The position numbers and the translations under genes were made by a program. The notes below the pieces were generated by a model. The model was not told where the DNA came from. It made no database searches and saw nothing but the letters and a program-made list of their open reading frames with translations. A DNA stretch of 64,000 bases from Cryptomeria japonica (lineage: Eukaryota; Streptophyta; Pinopsida; Cupressales; Cupressaceae), in NCBI RefSeq assembly GCF_030272615.1, contig NW_026729150.1, positions 108,399 through 172,398 on the forward strand, read 5' to 3'. Positions 48,961-59,780 of this stretch are shown in pieces; positions within the stretch are counted from its first letter, which is position 1; each line of letters begins with the position of its first letter.

Positions 48961-50733
48961 ATGGAAAATGTTGAAATAAGCAATGACTGGAAACAAGCTC
49001 TACAAAGGAATAGTGAAAATGAAAACAATACTAAAATTAGTACAACTGAAATTGAGTCAGAAAGTGACTTAGAACAAGAAGATCCATCTGAAACTTTGAT
49101 ACATGGATTCACTGAATCTACATGTATACATAGAATGCAAGATAAAATCATAGAAATTGCACCTACACAAGACAATTACCCTATTGGAATCTTTAAAGAC
49201 AAATATGCTGAGGAAATGAACTTTCCCACACTTTTCTTTGACAGTCCACATGATGATGACATTGTCAAAAGATTTAGCTACCAAAAAATTGCACAATGGG
49301 AATTGTCAAATTCACAAAGACATTTTTCATACCACACAACCAGCCTATTTTTCAAAACCATCAAAATAATTATACAATAATTATTGTATACTACGTGGAT
49401 TAGAATCTAGAAAGGTAAATTGAAAGGTAGAAAGCTACTAGCAAAAGAAGTCAAACATAAACCAAACCTAGAAAAATTTCTCAAATCAAATATTGGCTAT
49501 GTTGACTTCAAAAGAATAAGAATATCACCAGACTACATACACCAACTAAAGAAAAATGTATTTGTAATGATATGCCAATTAGGACCACCAACTTTTTTCC
49601 TTACTTTCAATAGTGTTGAACAAAATTGGAATGCTTTAAAAGGTACACTTCAAGAACTCCACAACATGCATCAACCAACATTACAACAAGAACAATCTTA
49701 TAACGTAAATTAAAAAGATAAATTACAACTCATCAAAAGAGATCCAGTCACTCGTGTATGCTACTATAGACATAGAATAGATGTACTAAAAAAGATAATA
49801 AGTATAAATGACTCTTTCTTTGGAAATGTTTTGGACTACTTCTCTATAACTAAATTCCAAAATCGAGGCAATGAAGATGACCATTTTTTTATATGGGTAA
49901 AAGATGCACCAATTTATGGAAAACATAGCAATTCAAGTATTATAGAGTTTGTTGACAAGTATATTACTTATGCAACTAAACACCTAGAACCTAGCATAGC
50001 CATACTACAGAAGCACCATCATACAAAGAAATGTAGGAGATAAAAAAATGGATCTTGTAGATACAATTTTCCACTGCCACCAATATAGAAAACTACAATA
50101 TTAGAACCACTAACAGCAAATAACCAAACCATAATCTCAATCACCAACAATATTTTTTCAAAGTTGCAAACAACAAACTATGACATATCATTCACCTTTC
50201 AAATGTTCTTGAATGAACAACGACATTATTGATGATGAGTACATAACTACTTTGAGGTCTACAATCCATAGACCCACTCTTTTCCTACAAAGGAAGTTAT
50301 CACAAGCATGGAACAATAGCTTTGGGAAAAAAATCCCACAACTTTGGAAAGCAAATACAAATGCGTGCAATTTGTGCTTAATGCATATGCTGCAGCAATG
50401 TACTATAGCTCATACATGGAAAAGGTTGATAAGTCAATGGCACAAGAATTCAAAAGAATACGCAAAGAGGACCAACAAGACAATATTGATGCAATAAAAA
50501 TGATAAGAAAACTTGGAAACGCCTTGCTCAACCTACAACAAATGTCATCACAACAAGCTACTCACATTTTCTATCTTTCATTGAATTATAGCTCAAGAAA
50601 ATGTATATTTATTGACACAAGATCTAACAACAACAACACATTTATATTGAAACCTGTCGAACTATTAAATAAGGAACCAAATGAGTCAGAAAATGCAATC
50701 TGTAACTCTTTAATTGACTACTACATAAAATGA
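48961..50733 (+). pseudogene. Helitron Rep (HUH-type) nuclease region
   Basis: Rep nucleases nick one strand and start rolling-circle transposition. The frame shows 'KDKYAEEMNFPTLFF' (about 49198-49242), 'KLKGRKLLAKEV', 'QLGPPTFFLTFNS', then the HUH site as 'NRGNEDDHFF'. There the first His is Asp (49876-49878) and the second His is kept. The Tyr region 'AAAMYYSSYMEKVDK' keeps both tyrosines (50401 and 50413). Stops occur at about 49378, 49411, 49711, 50041 and 50086. A shift out of frame near 50210 is undone near 50360. The wording around the Tyr region resembles, from memory, arthropod Helentron proteins more than the usual plant Helitron Rep. It is inactive. Confidence 0.8.
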
Positions 50734-52686
50734 CTTGAATAAATTACACACATTTGTCTTGCAGAATTCATCTCAAAGTACAACAAAAAGGGCAATAAAA
50801 TTGATGCAAAGACTAAACCAAATGTTATACGCTTTGTCAATTTCACCAAACATACTGATTTAGAGAAACATTGTAAAGAGCAATTACTACTCTTCGTGTC
50901 ATTCACAATAAACGAGCATACATTGAAATAAAATTTCAATACATGGGAAGATGCCTATTTACATCATGGAAAAACAATTCAAAGCAATCGTGCAAAGTTC
51001 ACATACAATATAAATGCTACATGGGGTGACATTGAAAAATTTATTCATGAAATTAACTACAAAGATAATAACACTCATACCCAATCCTCCATAATTCAAA
51101 CAAGTAAACAACATGAACAATATGTCATGCATAAAGATATCCAAACCATACATTACAACAAAATAAATAGCATAGCCCCCAATGCATTCAAAATTTCTCA
51201 ACACCCACAAATTATGGACAACAATGACTACTACAAATTGAGGCAAATGTTAAACAAAGAACAACAAACAATTGTCAAGGACATCATAATGAAAAAATTA
51301 AAAAACATCATAGCTCCATTGCACTTGTTCTTAATAGGTGGAGCTAGAATTGGAAAGAAGTTTACTACAAAGGCCATTTACCAAGCCCTTCTTTGCATCT
51401 ACAATAACTCAATCGACAATGACCCAGACAAACCAAAGGGCCTAATAACTACATTCCCAAGAAAAGAAGCATACAATATAGGTGGAACAACATTACATTC
51501 AATGTTTCACATACCTTTCAACAAGTTAGAATTTGTTCCACTTAACGTCAAAATGCCAGATGCAATGTCAAAGCATTACTATCAATTACATGTACTTTTA
51601 ATAGATGAAATATCATTAGTAGGATCAACATTTTTACACTACATTGACAAACAATTACGTGATATAATGAAAACACCTACTATATACTTTGGAAAGCTTG
51701 ACACATTTTTTTGTGGTGACCTTTATCAAGCACAACCTGTACTTGACTCCATTGTATTTGAAAATTCCCCAACTTCAATAGATCTAATGCCTTAAAAATT
51801 TTGGAAAGAAAAAATAAACTGCTACTCATTAAAAACAACAATGCACCAAAAAGATGACAAGTTCATCTCAGTCCTCAACAAAATTAGAATAGGTCAACAA
51901 ACAAATGATGATTTACAGTATCTAAACTACTTTTTCTTCCGCCCACCACCCATTGACCCAACATTCCCTTTTTAATTTTATAAAAGAAAGGATTTTGATA
52001 TCCACAATAACAATATGTTATCTATCATACTTGACGAACTAATAGTATTAAATGCAATTGATGAACAAAAGGAAAACAACAATGGGATCCGTCTATACAG
52101 CCATACAACCGCACTACCATCTCAAATAAAATTGAAACCAAATATCCTCATAGAAATATTTGTAGGTAACTACAACACACAAGACGACCTAGTAAATGGA
52201 TCAGAAGGAATATTTAAATCATACACAAAACACCAGGATTTTGATATTGTTTGGATAAAATATAATTACCCAAAAATTGGACATCAGCAAAAGAAAACAC
52301 TAGCACATTGCTATGTCCAACACATTGATAAATATTGGATGCCCATAGTTTGAGTCATTAAGCCCATACAAAAAATATTGACAAATGCAAAAATTATTAT
52401 TCAAAAATAGTTTCCAATACAAATAGCATGTGCACGAACCATACATTGATCACGAGGACTCACAATGCAAGGTCTAGCTTTTGATCCAACTGGCATAAAA
52501 CAACATGGTTTAACATACACAACACTTTCATGAACAAAATCTATTGAATTATTATTTCTTCTCAAATCTCTAAATCCAACAAATTTCAAAGTCAAACAAA
52601 AGATATTCCTAAAAATGTCTCGCCTTGAATTAGATGCACAATGGCAATTTGAAAATTAGATCACATGTTCAACTAACACATCACAA
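50734..52686 (+). pseudogene. PIF1-type helicase region of the Helitron-like element
   Basis: This would unwind DNA during rolling-circle transposition. Same frame as Rep. The Walker A motif reads GGARIGKK (51337-51360), where GxxGxGK(S/T) is expected, so the Ser/Thr is lost. Motif Ia region is 'NIGGTTLHSMFHIP', Walker B is 'LLIDEIS', motif III is 'GDLYQAQPV'. The last motifs are at 52411-52540 ('IACARTIH', 'GLTMQGLAFDP', 'HGLTYTTLS') with TGA stops at 52447 and 52531 where Arg is expected. Further stops lie at 50736-50738, 50929, 51793, 51973 and 52351. The frame then continues into the nuclease domain. Confidence 0.85.
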
Positions 52687-53358
52687 ATGCTTTTATGCAC
52701 ATTAAACACTCATAGCTTAAAAGACCATATAAATGACATTGTCAATGGCTATGATATAATGTCATCTAACATCTTGTGTTTACAAGAACTACACATGCAT
52801 CCCTCTCAAATGAACAATGTCTTTGAACAATTTCATAGTTATGCTATACATAACATATATGGCATATCAACCTTAACTAAAAAACATTTGTTAGTGTCCA
52901 AAATAAAAGAACACAAAAAAACAAATGTTGAGGCCATAACAGTCACAATACTTGAAGCCAACAATGAAATCAATATTTGTAATGTTTATGCAAAACCCAA
53001 TGCTCCAATACTAGAAATTACCAAAATCATCAATGAAGTAGTCACATATGCAAACATAATAAATCCTCTATACATTATAAGTGATTTCAATATTGACATG
53101 TGCAATAAAAACAAAACCACAAGAATCTTTCTACATCAAATGCAACTACACAAAGTGCAATTACTATTAAACGAAGCACATAGTTTAAACAAACCATTAA
53201 TAGATCACATTTGGTCCAATTCTACTACAAATATATGTTCTATATACAAATTAGATCACCTTGCTACTTTCATAAATGTACATCACAACCAACATAATAA
53301 TATGAGCCAATGTTATAATAAACATGTCACCAATCACAACCACAACTCACCCAATTAG
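52687..53358 (+). pseudogene. Endonuclease/exonuclease/phosphatase domain fused after the helicase
   Basis: In the helicase frame, after a last stop near 52660, about 223 residues match the AP-endonuclease-like EEP fold seen in Helentrons and non-LTR retrotransposons. Visible residues: 'TLNTHSL' start, Glu34 in 'LCLQELH', Tyr101 in 'NVYAKPN', Asp133 and Asn135 in 'ISDFNID', Asp173-His174 in 'IDHIW' and Asp190-His191 in 'LDHLATF'. So the catalytic set is preserved although the polyprotein is broken. The domain may cut target DNA. There is no reverse transcriptase nearby, so it is not a LINE fragment. Confidence 0.75.
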
Positions 53359-53460
53359 AAAACATTATACAAAAAACAATATAGTGTTCTATACTCCAAT
53401 CCAAAACTACAGTTATCATCTTATAACACAACTATTGTACACTTTTTTAGCAGCAAAGCA

Positions 53461-54598
53461 ATGGACCTAAGCAAAAGGCCAGCAAAACAAGCTCAGTTGA
53501 AGCAAGAACATCCAAAGCAATAACAAACACCAAAAAGGTAAGGACATAGCTTAACTGCTACTCAACAAATATTTATACCCAATTTCCAAGTATTAACAAC
53601 ATCTAATTTTATTTGCTGTAGATCAAAAATGAAAACTCCAAACTGTATATTAATTGAAGATCTCAATGCAAGAAAAAATGAAAACATGTTTGAAGGTGAT
53701 GTTCTTGTAGTCTATAAAGCGACACTAGACAAAGTGAACAACAAATGTGAGATTCAAAGGCAAAAATGACAATTACATTGAATGCATCCATTAATCTCGT
53801 CCAACAATATGAAAACAAGATTATTCTAGGATCAGGAATTTTTATAACAGGATTTCAAATTGCTGCAAAAATAGATTATGATTGTCGAGATTGCAATTGT
53901 ATATTGATTTTAAAATAATCATCTATGGTGGAGACCAAACCAAGTATCTACCAGCAATATAACTTCATTCCAGGTACAACTATCAAACAATTGCTCACAG
54001 GCACAAACAAATATGCCACTGGAGCAATTGGTGCGTTGGTTGTTGCAACAAAGAAAAATTTCTCAATACATGATTGAAATCAAAGATGGCTTCACCGCCA
54101 TCGACAAGGCAATGGTACAAAACTATCCTCATTCTTCCTTACATAATCTTCTTGATTTTTTAGTCTCCTTTCAACAAAACTAATTTTGTTACTGGTAAAC
54201 AACTTCTATTACATCCAAATTTTGCACAACACTACTTAACAATTGAAGAGCAACTCAAAAGAAATGAAATCCCAACAATGTTGTTTAGAAACGTTGTTAA
54301 AAGGACAAATTTAAAAAAAACACTTCAGACAGGTTTATCAACAATTATATGCAAATTGAATGATAAAAGAACAATCGAAAGACTCAATGCACTGGAACAT
54401 ACAACATTGAGGTAATTTTTTCCACACAATTCTACTCTTCAATTTATAAGAATTTGCATTCCTAGTACTAACAGTTAAACATATCTTGCAGGTTCATGGG
54501 ATCTTAAAAGTAATAAATCCTTTTTCCAATCCATTTCATGCATATTGCCCGAAATGCAACTATAACTTTGACGACTACAAAATTCTTGAAGAAGAAAC
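53461..54598 (+). pseudogene. RPA-like single-strand DNA-binding gene, first part
   Basis: A separate, intron-containing gene downstream of the Rep/helicase. Exon-like pieces begin MDLSKRPAKQ at 53461, followed by a possible GT...AG intron (53538-53621). Then come 'NCILIEDLNARKNENMFEGDVLVVYK', 'GSGIFITGFQIAAKIDYDC' and 'KYATGAIGALVV'. The zinc-ribbon start 'YCPKCNYNFDDYK' lies just before the Copia insertion at 54599. RPA-like proteins accompany many Helitrons and would coat single-stranded DNA. Stops occur (for example near 53518). Exon limits are approximate. Confidence 0.55.
54594..54598. repeat. Target-site duplication GAAAC, left
   Basis: Partner of 59503-59507. Removing the Copia and one copy joins 'LEEET' to 'THCTICDE' in frame, completing the zinc ribbon of the RPA-like protein. 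Confidence 0.85.
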
Positions 54599-55086
54599 TG
54601 TAGAATTTTGAACTGGCCTATCCTCTCTAAACCAGCTGATTAGCAAACAATAATAGCAAAAAGAATCAATTGCAAAAAGAAATCACAATTCAGAATAAAA
54701 AACAAAGTGCCTTGTTTTTTGGAATTGCACACACCAATTTCTTTATTGAAGCTTAATTAAAAAATTACATAGAGGTTGTATATATAAAGAATTTGTAGCC
54801 TAGAAGAATTAATAATAACTGCAGTTCTAAATATATTCCTAGTATTGCATAGAAAGCTACTAAGGCTCTCAAACTAAAAAAACAAACTACTCCTTTAATT
54901 AAGAATACAATAAGTGCATGCACAACATGCTTTATTTACTAAAAACAAATTCATGCAAAAAACAAAACTAAAAATAGTCCTAAGGATTAATGCATGTTGG
55001 AGTACATGCTTTATTTGCATGAATAAACAAAAAACTATTAACTAAATTAATCTAGTTGCATGCTAGAGTAGCATCAGTTATCAACA
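54599..55086 (-). repeat. 3' LTR of the nested Copia (488 bp)
   Basis: Plus-strand start TGTAGAATTTTG, end AGTTATCAACA, giving TGTTGATAAC...TTCTACA on the minus strand. It is complete and matches the LTR at 44039-44520. Confidence 0.88.
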
Positions 55087-55101
55087 TACTCCCCCTTGAT
55101 G
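55087..55101 (-). promoter_or_regulatory. Polypurine tract of the nested Copia
   Basis: The minus strand reads GCATCAAGGGGGAGTA directly before the 3' LTR, a classic Copia plus-strand primer. Confidence 0.85.
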
Positions 55102-55124
55102 CAAAGAGGGCTCACAATATTATC

Positions 55125-58100
55125 TCATAGTGCTATAATCTGAGCTTTCAAAATCACTTTGGTGAATATATCTGCTAGCTGATCCTGGGTGTTGATGTGC
55201 CTCAATTTGACATCCTTCTTCTGCACCAAATCTTGTATGAAGTGATATTTCAAATCAAACTTCTTTGTTCTACTATGATGAACCGGATTCTTAGCTAACT
55301 TGATGGCACTCACATTGTCACAATATATCACTGTAGGCTGAATTTGTTTTCTCCAATTTCTTCCAAAACTTTTCTGAGCCAAAGAGCTTGTGTACGTCCT
55401 GAGGTAATTGCAACATACTCTTCTTCTATAGATGAAAGGGCAACAATGCTTTGTTTTTTTGAGCTCCAAGTAATTAATCCAGAACCAAAAGAAAAACAAT
55501 TTCCAGATGTAGATCTAGGGTCATCCATACTACCTCCCCAATCTGAATCACTAAAGCCTACAAGATTGAACTTTTCAGAAGAGTAGTAATGAATACCAAA
55601 ACTTAAATTCCCTTTCACATACCTCAAAATCCTCTTGGCTACCTTCATATGTATTTCAGATGGATTTGTCATATACCTTGAAACAAGTGAAACTAAATAG
55701 GCAATATCAGGCCTCATGTGGATTAGAAACATCAAGCTCCCCACAATACTTCTGTAAGTTGTCTCATCAACTAAATCAGCACAATCATCTCTACATAACA
55801 AAACTCCATGAGCACTTGGAGTGGAGGCAGGGTTACAATTAGTCATATTCAATTTCTTTAGCATATCTTGTGCATACTTTGTTTGACAAATGAAAATCTC
55901 ATCCTTACTTTGATAAACCTCCATTCCTAGAAAATATTTCATTAGACCAAGATCTTTCATCTCAAATTCTTTCATCATAGTAGCTTTGAATTCATCTTTC
56001 ATCTTAGAACTACTACCCATATACAAAAGATCATCAACATACAAACTTATGATGAGAATATCAATACCTTCTTGTTTGTAGTAAAGGGTACGATCACTCT
56101 TACTTCTCTGGAAGCCATTCTCCTGAAAGTATCCATCAATCCTGGCATACCATGCTCTTGGTGCTTTCTTGAGGCCATACAAAGCCTTCTTCAACTTGTA
56201 GACATAATTATCTTTTCCTTCCACTTCAAAACCTTGTGACTGCTCCACATATACTTCCTCTTCTAAGCACCTATTGAAGAAGGCACTTTTCACGTCCATA
56301 TGATGTATGCTCCACTTCTTTTGAGTTGCTAATGAAATCAGAATTCTTATGGTCTCTTATCTTGCTACTAGTGCAAATTTCTCTTCATAATCAATTCCAT
56401 ACTTTTGTGTGAAGCCTTTAGCAACTAATCTCGCTTTGTGTCTTTCAACACTCCCATCACTATTAAACTTGGTCTTGTAGACCCATTTGGTGCCAATCCT
56501 TTTTTTGTCATGTGGAAGTTCTATTAACTCCCAAGTGTCATTCCTATGAATGGAATTCATCTCTTCTTCCATGGCTTTCACCCAAACCTCATTATTACAT
56601 GCATCTTCAAAACATGATGGTTCAAAATCAGCCTTGGCTAATAAAGCAAAATTCACTGTCTCACCTATTGGGTTTTCTTCATGTACTTGATTTCCACTCC
56701 TCTGGTAGATATCACTCAATTTCCTTACCTTCCTTGTAGACTTTGGAGAAGAAGTTGGACTTGAACTTGGTACTAAAGAACTTGATGAAGGGTTGCTTGG
56801 TGGAGTTAAACCATTGGATACAGAAACATTAGTTGGCTGCTCATGATAAATATCAACAATTATATCATCATTCAAAACAGGTTTTGGCTTCTCAACATGG
56901 TCTTTTTGATGAACATAAACTCCCCCTTCATCAAATATCACATCTCTTGAGACAATAAGCCTGTTAGTGAGGGGATTATACAATCTATAAGCCTTTCTTT
57001 TCTCACTATACCCAATAAAAATACATGACTCACTCTTTGCATCTAACTTCTGTCTATTCTGATCAGGTACATGCACATAAGCCAAACAACCAAAAACTTT
57101 GAAATGATTAACGTTAGGCCTTTTTCCATACCAAGCTTCATAAGGAGTCATCTTTTCTAGTGCATTGGTGGGGCTATGGTTAAGAATGTACATAGTTGTA
57201 GCAACTGCATCTCCCCAATAAGAATTGCTCAATCCCTTGGTTTGTAACATGCACCTTGCCATTTCAACCACAGTACGATTCTTCCTTTCAGCTACTCCAT
57301 TTTGTTGAGGTGTGTATGCAGCAGTAAGTTGCCTTTTGATGCCATTAAAATCACAATAACTTTGGAAAGCCTTTGAGAAAAACTCTCCTCCATGATCAGT
57401 CCTTAAACATTTGATCTTGCACCCTTTCTCATTTTCCACAAGGGCTTTAAATTTCTTGAATGTATCCAAGGCTTCATCTTTGGCCTTCAAAAAATATACC
57501 CAACAATTTCATGAGTAATCATCAATAAAAGTGATGAAATATGATGACTTGCCCAAACTCTTAGTCTACATAGGACCACATATATCCAAATGAACAAGCT
57601 GAAGTAGGTGATGAGCCCTCCATGCATTGCCCTTTGGAAACTTTTCTCTTGCATGCGTTCCTTTAGCACAACCTTCACAAACCTCCTTGTGTTCCTCAAC
57701 CTTGGGCAAACCAGAAACTAATGCATGCGAGGTTAGAAACTTCAAACTATGAAAATTTAAATTCCCATACCTGAGATGCCATAACCAACTTGAATACTCA
57801 TAAGCCATATTTGCCAAACTATTATTATGTTCATTAAACCTCAAGGGGAACGTCCTATTTCTTGTCATAGGAATAGTAGTGATCACCCTATTACCCTTAT
57901 TCTTATCATAGATAGTATAATTCTTATTCTCAAAGATTACTTTATAATGTTTCTCACATAGCTGCCCAACACTTAACAAATTGTGCTTCAATTGTGGAGT
58001 AAAGTAAATATCATGAATACTCTTTATACCTTCTTTTGTTTGGACCTCCATAGCTCCTTTAGCAGCAACCTCCAATGATTTATCATCACCAAGCTTGATC

Positions 58101-59148
58101 TTGGATTTGAAACTTCCATCCTTTGTTGAGAACAACTTCTCATTCCCTGTCATATATGGTTAGAGCATCTAGAATCTAGGTACGAAACATCTTTACTAGT
58201 ATTTTCACCCTTTGCATAAGATAAAAATAAGTGATCAGGAGGATTCTCACTACTTTCTTGAGCATAGTTAGCACTTTTACCTTCTTTCAATCTGCATTCT
58301 CTTTCAAAGTGGCCATACCTATTACAATGGTAACATTGAACATTTCTCTTATCAAATATGCCTCTACCTCTTCCTCTGAAACCACCACTTCTTCTTGAGC
58401 CACATCTTCCTCTACCTCTTGAAGAATTTTGGCTTTGTCCTTTACCTTGGCCTTGATTGATTTTGGCACTACTGCTGCTTGCATCTTCATTTTTTGTGAT
58501 TAGCAATCTAGAGGAAAATGCTTTCTCTACACCTTCTAAAGAATCTTTCAATCTTTCTTCATGAGACATCAGGGATCCAACCAGTTGATCAAACTATAGT
58601 TTTGTCAAATCCTTGCTTTCTTCTATGATTATTGCTACATGATTCCATCTGGGTGTCAAAGATCTCAACACCTTTTTTATCAAAACTTCATTGCTTACAA
58701 TTTCCCCAAGTGTAGCCATTTTATTGACCACATCTTTGACTCTAACACAGTAATCACTTATACTTTCAACTTCTTGCATCTTCAAATTTTCAAATTCTCA
58801 CTTCAATGTCTGAAGCTTGACCACTTTAACTTGATCACTACCCTGGTAAGCTTCTTGTAGAGTCTTCCAGGCATCTTTGGTAGTTGTTGCTCCTGATATT
58901 CTTGGAAATAAGCTCTTATCAAGAGCTATCTGAATGTGAAACAAAGCTTGAGCGTTCTTTTTCCTTGCTTGCTTTCTTGCTATTCTGTCATTTTCTATAA
59001 GGGCATTCCAATCAGTTTGCTCTTCATAACCTGATTCAATAATCTCCCACAAATCTTTTCCAATAAAAAAGGTCAACATCTTAATGCACCAATAATCATA
59101 ATCATTCCCATCAAATACTGGAATGGGCATATGGTTAGAATTCGACAT
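55125..59148 (-). pseudogene. Copia gag-pol, broken by two indels and several stops
   Basis: On the minus strand gag starts MSNSNHMPIP at 59148, with zinc knuckle CYHCNRYGHFEREC. The protease motif is damaged ('LDSRCSNH' for D-S-G). Integrase has 'CGPM', 'FIDDYS', 'RTDHGGEF' and 'PQQNGVAERKNRT'. RT is complete, with 'LYVDDLLYMGSS'. RNase H has 'SDSDWGGS' and 'CDNVSAIKLAKNP'. Breaks are a TGA at 58798 (CGA in the related copy), TAG at 58594, a 2-bp AT insertion at about 58152-58157, TAG near 57566, TGA near 57510, a stop near 56355, and a 1-bp insertion in a T run near 55346. The element cannot make a full polyprotein. Confidence 0.92.
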
Positions 59149-59203
59149 GATTTAACTTTGGAAAAATTCCAACAATAAAACTTTAACCCAAAACAATTTT
59201 ACC

Positions 59204-59218
59204 TGCTCTGAGACCACT
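59204..59218 (-). promoter_or_regulatory. Primer-binding site of the nested Copia
   Basis: The minus strand reads TGGTCTCAGAGCAGG next to the 5' LTR. The related copy has the standard TGGTATCAGAGCAGG, so one base has changed here. Confidence 0.85.
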
Positions 59219-59502
59219 TGTAGAATTTTGAACTAGCCTATCCTCTCTAAACCAGCTGATTAGCAAACAATAATAGCAAAAAGAATCAATTGCAAAAAGA
59301 AATCACAATTCAGAATAAAAAACAAAGTGCCTTGTTTTTTGGAATTGCACACACCAATTTCTTTATTGAAGCTTAATTAAAAAATTACAGACGCTGTATA
59401 TATAAAGAATTTGTAGCCTAGAAGAATTAATAATAACTGCAGTTCTAAATATATTCCTAGCATTGCATGGAAAGCTACTAAGGCTCTCAAACTAAAAAAA
59501 TA
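59219..59502 (-). repeat. 5' LTR of the nested Copia, outer end deleted
   Basis: It matches the first 288 bp of the other LTR, then stops at 59502 and is followed directly by the GAAAC duplication. The missing ~200 bp is the U3 part that would hold the start of the promoter. Confidence 0.85.
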
Positions 59503-59507
59503 GAAAC
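59503..59507. repeat. Target-site duplication GAAAC, right
   Basis: Partner of 54594-54598. Confidence 0.85.
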
Positions 59508-59780
59508 TACCCATTGCACAATATGTGATGAAGATATTAGTTACAAATACTCTCTCCATCTCAGTGCAACTATCACACCTGACAGCAAAGAAAATATCCA
59601 TTGTTCTATTGGACAACTGATAATCCAGTAGCTTCTACCTACTCTTGAAAACATGACCTATGAAGACTACATCAAAGACAAATCAAGAATAATATTTATG
59701 CTAAGAGACTTTACAATCTCAGGTTGCTTCAGATTGAACCAAAACAATACCATCACTGAAGCTAGAAGCATTGATGAATA
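59508..59780 (+). pseudogene. RPA-like gene, second part (zinc ribbon and C-terminus)
   Basis: It continues the RPA-like protein after the Copia. It has 'THCTICDEDISYKYSL', giving the second Cys pair of the C-terminal zinc ribbon, then 'LENMTYEDYI', 'FMLRDFTISGCF' and a stop near 59778. One internal TAG at 59629 follows Gln. Together with 53461-54598 this gives most of a large-subunit RPA-like protein. Confidence 0.65.

Larger units (their letters stand above)
54599..59502 (-). mobile_element. Copia retrotransposon nested in the RPA-like gene, 4.9 kb
   Basis: A Copia in minus orientation with gag, protease, integrase, RT and RNase H, a GAAAC duplication, and LTR copies at 54599-55086 and 59219-59502. 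The aligned LTR parts differ at only about five or six positions over 284 bp, so insertion is fairly recent. The right LTR lacks about 200 bp at its outer (U3) end. It is a close relative of the truncated copy at 42569-44520. Confidence 0.92.

Noticed and set aside
48961-50733. Integrated geminivirus-type Rep
   Set aside because: The region continues into a PIF1 helicase and carries the Helitron two-tyrosine motif, which geminiviruses lack.
52687-53358. LINE retrotransposon endonuclease fragment
   Set aside because: It is in frame with the upstream helicase, and no reverse transcriptase follows.
54599-59502. Endogenous pararetrovirus or retrovirus
   Set aside because: Integrase precedes RT, the primer site is initiator-Met, and there is no movement, coat or envelope gene; the order is that of Ty1/Copia.
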